From Heterotrichella gracilis (lineage: Eukaryota > Sar > Xanthophyceae > Tribonematales > Xanthonemataceae): DNA of 64,000 nucleotides. A program made the position numbers and the translations under genes. Below the pieces are notes generated by a model. That model saw only the letters and a list, made by a program, of their open reading frames with translations, was not told the origin of the DNA and made no database searches. The stretch spans positions 1 through 64,000 of the forward strand of contig JAULBX010017525.1 in NCBI GenBank assembly GCA_032358255.1. The letters are read 5' to 3'. This document shows, piece after piece, positions 36,155-47,800 of this stretch. Every line of letters begins with the position of its first letter. Position 1 is the first letter of the stretch.

Positions 36155-39100
36155 TCACAAGAACCTCCCCAGTCGCATCTGTAGGTATTTCCCCCTGCTC
36201 TCGTCATCTGGGATGGCATACCACACCATGTGCGGGACCGAAACCACCTCATACCCGCTGGCCGCCAGCATGCGATCCCGCATGGTGGTGGCGCCATTGG
36301 CTTGCCAGGGCTCGGTGCATGTGAAGTGGTGGGGACCATCCACCTCCAGTGCAATCTGGGGCTTGCCAGGGGGCGAAATCACGAAATCCACGATGCAGTC
36401 CCCGGTCCCGGTGATGACCTCTTGCGCAGCAGGGATTGCGATTTGGGACAGGACCGTCTCCACGTGCTTTTGGAGCTGGGAGGATGCCTGGGTCTTGCGC
36501 TCACCCAGGTTGGACAGCCAATACTCCTACATGGGGGGGGAAGTAATAAGGTTACTTGAATTCACATACATTACACATTTAAGGTGCAACGGAATACCAC
36601 CCTCTTCTTATTCACATCTTTCCCGCATTTTGGTTTATTTTATTGTGTTCTTGGAGCTGAGAGGACGCCTGGGTCTTGCGCTCTCCCAGGCAGCAATACT
36701 CCTACATTGGAATTCACATACGTTCACGCAGGTCACATATGCATGTCACAGAAAACCAAGAACATAAATTGATGTAGAGAACGGCAGGCGTGACTGTACC
36801 TGTGCGGCGTCAAACAGCTGGGGAGGGATGACGCTGCTCTCCGCCCCCTTGACCAGCCGCAGGTACATATCGGTGTGGAACATGCTGCGCAGCAGCTCAA
36901 GATCCGCCACCTGGCACGCCTCCACGCCCTCAAACCACGCCCCCATTGCCTCGCGTGCAAAACCCTCCTCTAGGGCATCCATGGTGGCCAGGCTGTGGCA
37001 GATGCTGACCACACCGAGACCCTCGATGTCGTTAGCGCGGGTACGGACGTCCCGCAGCATGCGGGATTTGAGGGCGGCAAGGGCGCCGGTGGGCAGCGGG
37101 ATGCACAGCTGCGCACAGGCCTGCAGGGTGGGGTAGGGATGGTGGGAGCTAGGTCAATGATTTCCTAGGGTATTGGGTCTGAAATTGAAGGGTGTGGACT
37201 ACATACACACCCTAGGGGTGCACGCTGGCCATTGACCGCACATGCATCAGCTGCGTTGCGGCCCCCCAGGGCAGCACCCCTTCCTCCCCATGGTACCTCT
37301 CAAAAGTCCCCCACACAACCCTAAGAAAACCCTAGGAAAACCCTAGGTGACCGCACCTGCATCAGCTGCGTGGCGCCCCCCCAGGGCAGCACCCCTTCCT
37401 CCCCTTGATACCGCTCCATCACCTCCCTTGCCGCAGCAATAGTATCCGCATCCACGTACCGAAGCTGGGCCAGGGACCACAGGCACAGGGGCACATCCTC
37501 AAATGGACCCCCGCCCCTGATGCCCTCCAGAAGCCTGGCTGAGCAGTTGCGCATGAAGGAGTTGTCGGGGTGGTGCAGGGCGTACACTGCGGACACCAGT
37601 AGCACGCGCACCTGGCGCAGGCTGCAGCCCGAAACCTGCATAAAGATGATAGTGATAGGGTGATCGCATTTACACAAAGGGAGGAGAGTTTAAGGGTTAA
37701 AGGTGTAGAGAGAGTACACAGAAGCCTGGCCAAGCAGTTGCGCATGAAGGCGTTGTCCCGGTGGTGCTGGGCGTACATTGCGGACACCAGTAGCACGCGC
37801 ACCTGGCGCAGGCTGCAGCCCGAAACCTGCGATCAGGAAGATTTGCCATCAGTTTTGGCCTGACGGCAGGGTTGAAGGTTTTTGGGTTTTAGAGAAGGTA
37901 CCGAGGAGCCTGGCTGAGCAGTTGCGCACTAAGGAGTTGTCAGGTTGGCGGAGTGTGTACACTGCGGATACCAGTAGAACCCGTACCTGGCGCAGGCTGC
38001 AGCCGCACACCTGTGGCAAGTGAAGTGTGTTTTAACTTTGGAATTGGAGGCAGGATTGAAAACTTAGGCAGTAATATTGGGATGTGGAATTACGATTGGC
38101 ATTTACAAGAAAGGATTTAAGTTGGACACCTTTTGGGCACCTGCTCGTGGGGTGGAAGAGGTTGGATCCTGCAATGCAAGTGCACCGGGGACCTGCCAAT
38201 TGAAGGTTTGGGGTCCATACCGGACAGCGGAAAAAGTTGGTGGCGCGAGTTTGCGGCGATTCAATTACCCTAAGGCAACGCTTCGGTGGTACAATTACCC
38301 TACAGCGGGGTCCCTGTGCTTCGATTAGAATGGGGTTTGCATGGTGTGATGCGCACCTGTGGCGTCATCATGCGCGGCATTGTTCCCATGACCTCCCCAG
38401 CCTTGTGGCTGCCAATGATGCAGTTGCCCTAAGGTAGGGTTTGTGATTTAAGGCTTAGGGTTTATCAGTGTTGCGCACCTGTGGCGACATCATGCGTAGC
38501 ATTGTGCCCATGACCTCCCCTGCCTTGCGACTCTCAATCCCCTCCCCTGGGGAGTCGCCCCTGCAAGTTAGGGTTTGCAGGGTGAACGTCAGGGTCAAGG
38601 GTGCAGCATTTGCAAAGAGCATGGTTAGGGTTTGCAGGAAGGCGCGGCTCAGCGTGGCAGAGATTGGAAAGGCACTCTGGCTGGCATGAATTATTGCGAA
38701 TTGAACAAAATGCAATGCAAATTGCAAGGAACCAGCCCACCTCATCCCCACGAACCCGAATGTTTAGGGTCTATTGCTAGGGTTTAGGGTTCAGCGCACC
38801 TGCATATGAAGGCCACTGAGAAGATGGCATTCGAGAGGTAGGGGATGAACCACTCCCCGTTATTGAGGTGCTCCTCTTGCACATCCAGCACCAGCTCAAA
38901 CTCCTGGGGAACACCAGGTAGGGTTTAGGGTTTACGGTTTAAAGATTAGGGTTAAGGACTACATGGGGTCCTTGCACCTCGAGCACCAGCTCAAAACTCC
39001 TGGGGAACACCGGGTAGGGTTTAGGGTTTACAGATTAGGGTTTAGGGCCCCTTGCACCTTGAGCACCAGCTCAAACTCCTGGGGAGCACCAGGTAGGATT

Positions 39101-42100
39101 TAGGGTTTAGGTGTAAATATTAGGGTTTACGGCCCCTTGCCCCTCAAGCACCAGCTCAAACTCCTTGGCAGCATCAAGGGGAGGTTCAGCCTGGTAGAAT
39201 TAGGACTTTGGCGCAGCACTTGAAGAGGGAAAGCATATTTTCCAGGGGAGGTTCAGCGTTGTAAAATTAGCTCCTTGGGATGCGCATTCCCCTGGAATCC
39301 CTGCCCATATTGTGGGTTACATCTTGAAAGATAGGTTTCAGTTGTAGAAAATGGCCCAGGAACGAGACGCGCAATCAAAACATTTTTTTCCCCATTTTTT
39401 CTTCAGCCTGCTACAGCCTCTAGGTGACCCTGGTGCAAAACCCTACCTGGGGTGTGAGCTTGTAGGTCCATAGGGTGGTGAGGTACATGAACTGGTTGAA
39501 CACCATGATATTGCGCTTGGTGCCCTGGCGCAGGGAGGGATCCTCTACCTGTGGCAGGAAAAGACGAAAACGGGGTCAGCGGCAGGAAACTACTGACAGC
39601 TTCTTTTTATTGGTATTACTCTGTCACCCCGTATTTACCCTTGGCAGCAGGCATGGGGTTGATTCTACATAGCTCCCAAACCAGAAAGAGACCACCGGAT
39701 CACCGCATCCGATGGCAGCTCAATACAGAAACCCACCCCCAAAAGCAGGCTTCTTGATTCATGAGCCAAGAAGCAGCCGCGTTGATCCTAAGCCCTAAAC
39801 CCTAACTCCAAAACCCTAAACCCTAAACCCAAATTTGCTATCCGGGAGATAGCCGCCAGAGGACATGGCCCAGCACAGGCAAAACCCTGCACCTAGCTTA
39901 TCTCCAGCTTACCTGCTTCATGAGCCAAGGGGCAAAGGCATCAAGAAGGTTCACGGGAAAGGTCTCGTCAGGTGGCGCCTTCTGGAACGCGCTAAACCTT
40001 GAACCCTAAACCCTAAGCCACTTCTGTGACTTACCTGCTTCATGAGCCAAGGGGCGAAGGCATCAAGAAGGTTCACGGGAAAGGTCTCGCCAGGTGGCGC
40101 CTTGTGGAAAGCGCTGACTATGGAGGCAAAGGGGAGCGAGGTGAGGCTGGGGAGGGACCCCTCCAGGGCATCGCACAGGGCCTGCGGCACTGGGTGTTTA
40201 CCCTTGACTAGGGCTTTCACCAGCGCAATGAGCTGCTGGTATGACACACCCGCCACGGTGTCGGCAACCTGCGAGCAGAGGATAGGGATTCAGGAGGGTT
40301 TGGAAAGGGCACGGTAGGGTGTAGGGTGTTAAAGTGGACACAAGGGTCTAGGATGTGACTTGCAACAACCTTTTTGGTAGGTCTTTGCATCCAAGCAAGA
40401 CTGTATCACAGGTCCAAGTTTTACTTGCAAAGAGTTTGGCTGATTGACAGGACATGATGTGTGTTGTGCAGACACTGGAAAGGGTACAAAAATGGTCTAA
40501 GTGCTGCGGCTGGGTGCCATCCCAACACCCACCCCTCCCCACCCCACCCACCCGCAGCATTGCCCGCTCCAGCAGCCTCCCCCTCACCCCCTGCGCCTCC
40601 TCCCCTCTGACCTGATCAGTCATATTCACCATGGCACGAACCACAACCATGGCATCGGAGTAGTTCAGGGTTCCGATGGGGAGGGTTTCCTCCATCAGGG
40701 TGCATTGCTCCAGCAGCACGCGATCGAAGGGGCCCTCTAGCCAATCGGAGAACAGCTTGACACACGTCATCAGCCCTGCAAAGCATAGTCATATTTTACC
40801 ACGTTTTCGGAAAATGGCAGGTGTTCTGTTGGGATGGATTTTGTGTTATTTAGAAAAAACATTCTATATGATTCTGGTAAGGGTATATCTCCAGCAGGGT
40901 GCACTGGTCTGGGTCCCATTCTCTGGGAGCATCCCATTCTCACCCACTGCCCCTGGTCCTGTATAGTATGTATATGGACCAGGGTTTTGCTTATAGAGCT
41001 TTCACATACCTTGCCCCCTCATCTCGCTCCCCTTGTCCCTCGTCCTGGTCAGCAGCCCATGAGTGATTGGTGGGGTGTTGATGGCCTCAAAGCCAGGCAG
41101 GGACTGCAGCTGGTGCATCAGCATACCCCACTCACTGGCGCCCTGCAACACCAAACAAAAGAAACTGTTCTAGGCAAGGGTATTGGTTGGCATACTGGGT
41201 GCATGGGCTACCCCTGTTCTGAACTCTCAACCCTAAACCCTTACTTGATGCATGTACATTACCCCGTCAATGACACACGGCGATAGCATGCCTATCTTTG
41301 TGATCCTATATTTATTTCCTAGTGAGTTATTCCGGGTAGGCAACGCAACACATGGCGGGGTGGGTGCTGGGGAAGCATGCCACACATTTTTTGCAATTGG
41401 CCAATTCAGGGGCAACGGGATCGCCCCCTCCCTCTTACCTTGACCACATCTCCCGCAAGGAACTGAATAGATTTGTCCCCCAGTGCCATGTGCAGCTGAT
41501 CCAAGCGCCAATTCAACGCCTCAACCGCCCCCGGATCGTCCTCCCGCAGCCCAGGCATCAGCTCAGCCACTAATTTGTTAACCTCCACCAAATGCTGCTT
41601 AAGCGCCTTGTACCTCTTGGGCTTTTCTGTGTTCGCTGCACCCCTGCTGGGGCCTCTTTCTGACCCCAATTGCCGGGCACCGGGGGGTGGCTGAGATGTT
41701 GACCGAGATATGGAATCAGGGGGGCTCTGGTCGCTGCCCTGCTGGATCTGCCTGCCAGCGCTCAACCCTGCCCCGGGGTCTGAGTTGCTTGACCCTACAT
41801 TAGGGTTTGAGGTTCGCCATCCCAAGCTGCCGTTGGAGTTGCTTGGGGACGCGGTAGCGGTGCCTCCATCCCCTCCCAATATGGAATCAGAGGGACCTTG
41901 ACTCTCCCGCTGTACTGGGCCCCCAGAGTTACACCCCAAGCCAGGGTTTGCATTGCTCAAAGATGCGGTTGCGGTGCTGCCATCCCCGCTTGCCTCAGAA
42001 TCGGCCTCCCTCCTCGGGCCAGCTGAAACCCCTCCTCGCAAACCCTCCGGGGTACGTGATCGGCCCCGTGTGGTTTCAGCAGCTGGGCTGGCATAGCTGC

Positions 42101-42852
42101 CGCTTGTTTCCTCCCCACTACTGCCACTGTACCACCAAGTGCTGCTATACTCCCCCTCGTACGAGCTGGATCTGTCGCTCCCCCTGTTTCGGTCACTGCT
42201 GCCATACCCCCCTCCACCAGCTGAAGCAAACCTGCTATCGCCGCTGTCCCTGTGCCCACCAGTGTTAATCCCCCCTCGGCCACCGCTGCTATACCCCCCT
42301 CGGCCCCTGCTGGTATACCCTCCTCGGCCACCGCTGCTATTCCCCCCTCGGCCACCGCTATTATACCGACCGCCCCGACTGTGACTGCCGCTGTTGCGGT
42401 TGTTGTTGGTGGATCCCCCCTTGCGGGCACCAGGGTTGGCGACAGGGGTTCCAGGGGAGCGACTGGCGTCACCAGGAGGGGAGGAAGAGGCTGGGATCCC
42501 ATCGATGGGCTGTGCTGTGGTTGTCGATGACTGACAGCAACTCACTTGGGTCCCATGGCCTGGTTGCACCTGTGCAGTGTTGAAGGTTGAGTGGGATTGG
42601 GAAGATATGGCCCTATTACCAGGACAGCTTAGTCCAGGGATTTCCTGGCACGGCTGCCGTCAGCACAGGGTTTCGGCTATGTGGGCCATACAACCCTGCT
42701 GGCAGGTATGCTACAGGTTATCAACTCACCTGCCACCTGGGCGATGCACCCAAGCTCCCCACCCGTCTGAGCTGATTGTTCCCCCTTGAGAGCGACGCCA
42801 GGGATCCCACATGGGGCTGGTTGGGCAGGGCAAGGCCGGTGGCGCGGAGCAT
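36155..42852 (-). CDS. RGG-box and RAP-domain protein, probable organellar RNA factor
   Basis: Eleven exons on minus: 42852-42730, 42569-41439, 41142-41010, 40775-40612, 40268-40035, 39548-39447, 38903-38800, 38560-38479, 37635-37357, 37120-36800 and 36526-36155; every phase closes, 1014 residues. The N-terminus (MLRATGLALPNQPHVGS) is Arg/Ser-rich with no acids and looks like an organelle targeting peptide. Residues about 105-145 form an RGG box (SRGGRYNSGGRGG and further repeats). A Ser/Gly-rich linker follows, then helical repeats over about 350-890. The C-terminus is a RAP domain: CIVDFVISP, IALEVDGPHHFT, MRDRMLAASGYEVVSVP and W-x-A-x-PDDESRGKYLQ. RAP proteins such as the algal OPR and animal FASTK families act on organellar mRNA. 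I see no clear OPR consensus, so the repeat class is open. RGG plus RAP is an unusual combination. Confidence 0.88.
36640..36715 (-). repeat. Copy of RAP gene last exon 5' edge
   Basis: The start of the last exon (EYWLSNLGERKTQASSQL and acceptor, true site 36526) recurs in diverged form at about 36650-36712, upstream of the exon on minus. Confidence 0.8.
37205..38015 (-). repeat. Copies of both edges of RAP gene exon 9
   Basis: The true exon is 37635-37357. Its 3' edge (GVLPWGGATQLMQ) is copied downstream at about 37205-37290. Its 5' edge (VSGCSLRQVRVLLVSAVYA..., including the acceptor) is copied upstream twice, at 37715-37826 (very similar, open for about 110 bases) and 37905-38015 (more diverged). 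Confidence 0.9.
38350..38430 (-). repeat. Copy of RAP gene exon 8 3' edge
   Basis: The segment KAGEVMGTMLRMMSPQ with its donor (true exon 38560-38479) recurs at about 38357-38420, downstream on minus, with conservative changes. The donor GTGCGC is retained. Confidence 0.85.
38955..39180 (-). repeat. Three copies of RAP gene exon 7 5' edge joined by TTTAGGG runs
   Basis: The acceptor and first codons EFELVL (true site 38903) recur at about 38964-39010, 39050-39095 and 39135-39175. Each unit is about 85 bases. The intervals are made of TAGGGTTTAGGGTTTACGG-like sequence, so the heptamers sit exactly at the unit boundaries. Confidence 0.92.
39911..40000 (-). repeat. Copy of RAP gene exon 5 3' edge
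   Basis: About 85 bases nearly identical to 40030-40118 (encoding AFHKAPPGETFPVNLLDAFAPWLMKQ and its donor) lie downstream of the true exon. The copy ends in AACCTTGAACCCTAAACCC where homology stops. Confidence 0.92.
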
Positions 42853-44893
42853 TGCGGCTGGGCGAGTCAGCTGCACAGCAGGATGGCAAGGAAGAGAATG
42901 AACAAGGCTGGGGAGAAAATTTGGAGGGTTGTTTTAGAATGCAGCCTTCACAACGTGGGCAGATTTGGAGGCCACGTATACACTTGGGGGTTGACTTGGG
43001 CATGCCATATGGGTGCGGCGGTGCATTTCGGCCGAAGGAGATAGCTGCACAGCGGGGTGGCAAGGAAGAGAGTGAAAAAGCCTGGGGAGGGGAGTCGGCA
43101 TGGTTGTATTTAAGGAGCAGGTTCTTGACAACCCCGTGCATGGTATAGGTGGTCACATATGGCTGTACTAGACATGCCATGCATGCATATTGGGGCTAGG
43201 TGGAATGGACCAGCAACCACCGTCTACAAGCACACGTGTCACCTTGGTACAACCAACAATACCTTTTTTCATTGTGGACCCAACTCACAGATATAGCCGA
43301 TAGGCAGCACCACAACCCCCACCAAGGTTAGGGCAAATACCCTTACCAACTCTGACCGTACACTGTCAGACAGTTTCGCACACGCCGGCCACCAGGTCGT
43401 TGCCTTGCCTTACCTTAGTGGTCACTTGTCAGAGCATGGGCTCGGAGTTCATCTGCCAGGCAGCCGCGACATAGTACACACCCAATGCTTGCACTTTCGG
43501 GTGATGCTGCTCCTACATCTGCTGCAGGTCGATACCTTGCTGTCAACAATGGAGCCAAAAGGGTTAGGTCCCACAAGCTACTCAACAAACTGTAAGAGGC
43601 TGTTCTTACTGTTCATAGATAAGACCTTAATGTCGCATGCATGCATGCATCTGGGCAGCCACTGGAACTGCAGCATTGCCAAAGCCACGTTTGTTAGCCG
43701 ATTTCTGTAACGTTCAGGGCAACAACTAGGCGATAGCCTTATCTCTCAGTGACGTAGTGTGCTATGATGCTGCCCTTCAACTGTTGCGGCTGTTGGCCGT
43801 ACACGACCGTCGAAGTGACTTGGCCACCGGTAAACCCTACTAGGGTAATGAGCTGAAGCCACAGTAGGGCATGTAGACTTTACTCGCACGCTTTCAGTAC
43901 TAATTATGCAGCTCACTGGCCATGGGCACTGTGTTGGTATGGTGCGTGGTACCAGTTCCTGTCTGTCCCTCCATAACATTCACTTGGTTGTAATCCACTT
44001 CAAGCAAAATGTGTGGCTACATCGAGTATTCTAAAACCCCCAGGGTAATAGAAGGGCCTTCTATTACCCTCAATTTATTGCATTACACAGCGTTCACTGG
44101 TGCCCACTATCCACTTCACATCCTGGGGTAGCCACCCGGTGGAACATATCTGGGTTGAGAGAAAAGCATGCCAAAACAAGCAGCCCTGAGCGTCTACACA
44201 GCACACTTCAATGAGTCATTTCTACGGGTCCTGACCAAGACCAACAGAAGACCAACATTCCCTGGTAGGGATACGGTGATCATTACCCTATAGGGTATAC
44301 CGCTGGCACTCCATTTCCCACCGCACTATTCAACAAGCAGTGGATGCACAGCCTACCACCCTGTGGGATCCTAAACCCTATACTTTGCAACCTTCGGCCT
44401 TGTGCAACAGCTCTGCAAACGTTCTGCACAATTTACCCTCACTTTTAACAGGTCTCCTCTTCCACAACACTCAACCCTGATTCCAACAAAGCTATTGCCC
44501 GTACACATCAGACCCGCACTTGCTCACAGCAGTGTATTTGCTCAACTCACAGCACTGCTTTTGGATGTATAAATTATGACATGTAAGCTCTCAGCTGCAA
44601 GCAGACTATACCTAACACTCGAGACCAAGACCAAGTGACTCACAAGGACCAAGCAACACCGGCAACAGTTAACCATGCTCGCACAGCCGATGCACCACAT
44701 ATAGCGCGGTGCAATGGCGCTGCAGCGCTCGCAGGCTGTGTGTCATAGAGAGCATGGACAGTGCCGCATGCAAAGCAATTGCCAGCGATAATCGAGAAAG
44801 TTGATATTTGGGAGACCAGGGTTCCATCAAGCTCCTGCTGTCCTCGTGATGGTGATGGGGGGGCTGGCCCAACCAGTGGTCGGTTTGATGACA
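42853..44893. other. Intergenic region with a copy of the RAP gene start and a short palindrome
   Basis: 43015-43090 is a diverged copy of 42846-42920, the start-codon region of the RAP gene, 169 bases away. The rest contains a perfect palindrome at 44042-44070 and the 3' flank of the amine oxidase gene. No supported gene; the open frame at 43405-43710 has no support. Confidence 0.5.
44042..44070. repeat. Perfect 14-bp palindrome with 1-base spacer
   Basis: AGGGTAATAGAAGG and its exact reverse complement are separated by one G. It lies in the intergenic region between the RAP and amine oxidase genes. It could be a protein-binding site or the end of a small element. Confidence 0.9.
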
Positions 44894-47800
44894 TCACACG
44901 TTCAATTTGAAGTTCATGTCGTAGGTAGCCTCAGCGCTAGTGTCCACAGTACATGATTGAAGATTGTCGGTGTCCCACACCTGTGGGGAAGAGGGCACAC
45001 CATGCATTATTTGTTCATTTAAGATTTTCGGTGTCCCACACTTGTGGATGGGGGAACACCAATGCATGCACTATCTGTCTACATACTTTTACGCAGCTAG
45101 ATCTGCTGTGAAAGGGCACAGTACTATATTATGTGGCATGGAGCAAATGCATCACATGCCTCCACAACGATTGAATGATTTGCGTGCGTTGAACCGCTTG
45201 AATTATTCATACATGTCACATTCAGCCTTTTTGCAATTGTTTTTTATATCCCAACAAGCTCTTGCGCTGCTACCTGATATAGCTACGCTCATGGAAAAAA
45301 CACATCACCACTCCTCGACAATGCTCAAAATCGATCACAGTAGTTATGTATATACCTCACGTGCCGCCAGCTCATCAAAGCACTGCCAGGGCTTGACATA
45401 TAACTGGGTACCAAAAAATGATATAAAAGTTGTTATATACATTTATTTATCGCAATTTTATTACATACCTCACGTGCCGCCAGCTCATCAAAGTAGTTCC
45501 ATGGCTTGACATAGAACTGGGTCCCAAAGTTTGCAATGACGGGCACATCCTCTGAGCGGGGCACGTGCTGGACCCCTAGGGTGACCCAACCAACCAGATC
45601 AGCGTTGTCAATGCTCTCACCTGCAGGGGCATTTGCAAGCCATTGATGAGCAAATAAATGCTATAATGACAAGGATTGGGCAGATAAAGCTCGTCCAGGA
45701 ATATTTGATACATCACTACATGTAACTACATGTGACAAGTGATCCACCTATGTCCTCTATATCCTAGATATGCCTAGTGGTTCTGAGAGCTTTGCAATGC
45801 TGCACCTCTTGAGTGACTAAAGTGACCTAATCAGTGTTGAGAGCTTTGCAATGCTGCACCTCTTGAGTGACTAAAGTGACCTAGTCAGTGTTGTCAATGC
45901 TCTCACCTGCAGGGCATCAACGCCAAACCATTGATAATACAACCCCAGGATTGGGCATATAACCCACGTGCTTCACTACAAGTGATCCACATATCTTGCC
46001 TAGAGACAAAGATATATGTATCATAGATAGACCCACGCACCATCAATGTAATCATCCAGGCTGGTCACCGGCCACTGGGGGCTGTAGAAGTCATACATGG
46101 TAGCATGACTGCGCGGCTCGCTATCGTGGTGCTGTGTGACTGCCAGGTGGTACTTGGTCCATGCTGGGCCCTTGGTGTAGGGGTGGCTGGGGGGGAGCAC
46201 CTGCTGGGTGGTCAGGCCTGCAGACAAGGAGGGTGTGTCATTGCCAGTCTAGGGCTTTTGGGTTAGATATTTGTGTGTAGTTGTGTGACTGCCAGATGGT
46301 AATAGGTCCACACTGCGCCCTGGGTGGGGTCAAGCCTGCAAGGGGGTAGGGTTTTAGGTTTATGGTGGGTGCAAGCTGAGCCCTAATACGGTGCTTTGGG
46401 GAGCATGTGCCGCATGAGCAGACTTGGGGGCAAGGTGGGAAAGCGTGCACGCGTGCGTGATGTGCCTGTGGTTCTCGTTGCAACATTTTCCGTCCAGGAT
46501 TGCATGGTCCAGGATTGCGTGGTGTGGGATAGGTGTCTAGGTTGTGCCCACCAGCTGTTAGGAAGGAAACAATGGGTTCAAACCCTAAACCCTAAGCCCA
46601 AAAACCTAATCAGTCTTGCACTGTGACCCCACAAGTCCTGGGTGCAGGATGTTGCTGCTGCGCAGGAGAATCAAGGACCCCCCTGGTCGTCATGCGAAGC
46701 AGAACACCCAACGCCCAGGACCTGAGCATACTGCAGGCTGCTACTTAACAGACAAAATGCCACGCTCATGAGACACATAGCTGCATTTGATACATTTCGT
46801 TGTTCACAGAATTTGCACTCCCCTCCTCACCTGGCAATAGTGCACACCCCCCTCACTCCCCCCAGATATGCCGGATTTTACCTTTCACAAAGTACACATG
46901 TCCGCAGCTTATGCATAATGATGTGCTGGCCTAGGTACCTCCCCAGCCTCTTAAAATATGAAAACAAATAAATTAACTAATAATGGAATAGATAAACAAA
47001 TCCCCGGCCTCTCACTGCACAGAGCACGCAGGTAGGAAACCAGACATGCGCATGCGAGGTGTTGTAGGAAAGGTGATAGAACCAACCAGGTGCCTTCAAT
47101 GCAGAGGTGGGAAAGGCACTGCCGGGAACTGCAGCTGATACAGTGGGTGCTGTGGATACACTATGTGCTGATACCACTGGTGTGGTATCCATACATTGGA
47201 GCAGGGTCGAGAGGGAGGTGACTACTGCCCTGTTGAAGAAATCAGTAAAGGCTCCTGCAGGGGGACCTGGTTTGAGGTTGCTACAGGGCATTGCCGAGTT
47301 CTAATACACGGAAATAGACACCCTACTCCTGACGCTGATCCCATGGACGTAACACCAGTGGCGCCAGCGCTAGCTGTATTCTAAAATTAGATATATTAAA
47401 AGAAGTTATACCATAGTTATGATATTTTTCTTCAGCTTCAATCAATCCACAGCACTCACTGCATCAGCTGCACCTCCCAGCCGTGCCGTTCCCACCAGGG
47501 CAAGGGCACATGGTGGATCTACCACCATTCCTACGACAACTCTCACGCATGTTTGGTTTCCTAACAGCGTGGTCTGTGCAGTACCAAAGGAAGTCCTTCC
47601 ATTGAGCCAGCCACTCCTGTGCTGGAGTGGATGAGGTGGCATGATAAAATCCACCTGGCGTGCTAGCTGCCTTCATAATAAGCATCCAGATCCATTTCAG
47701 GAACTTTCCTGGGAACAGGAAGCATATAGAAAGACACTGAGCAAGCCAGGTGAATTTGGTCATGCCATCTCATCCACTCCAGTACAATGAATCAGACAAC

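Noticed and set aside
42139-42384. Pro/Leu-rich plus-strand frame
   Set aside because: It is the complement of the RGG-box coding sequence of the RAP gene; the repeat explains its regular pattern.
42677-43180. Longer N-terminus for the RAP protein starting at 43180
   Set aside because: That frame would leave exon 1 in phase 1, while exon 2 needs phase 0. The ATG at 42852 gives phase 0 and a better targeting peptide.
46620-46760. Possible extra amine oxidase exon
   Set aside because: Exons 48747-48525 and 46217-46041 join directly in phase 1 and give an uninterrupted family match; this segment adds no family motif.
47107-47384. Small plus-strand gene between the inverted repeat arms
   Set aside because: Two short overlapping frames with no start context and no recognisable family; not enough to call a gene.
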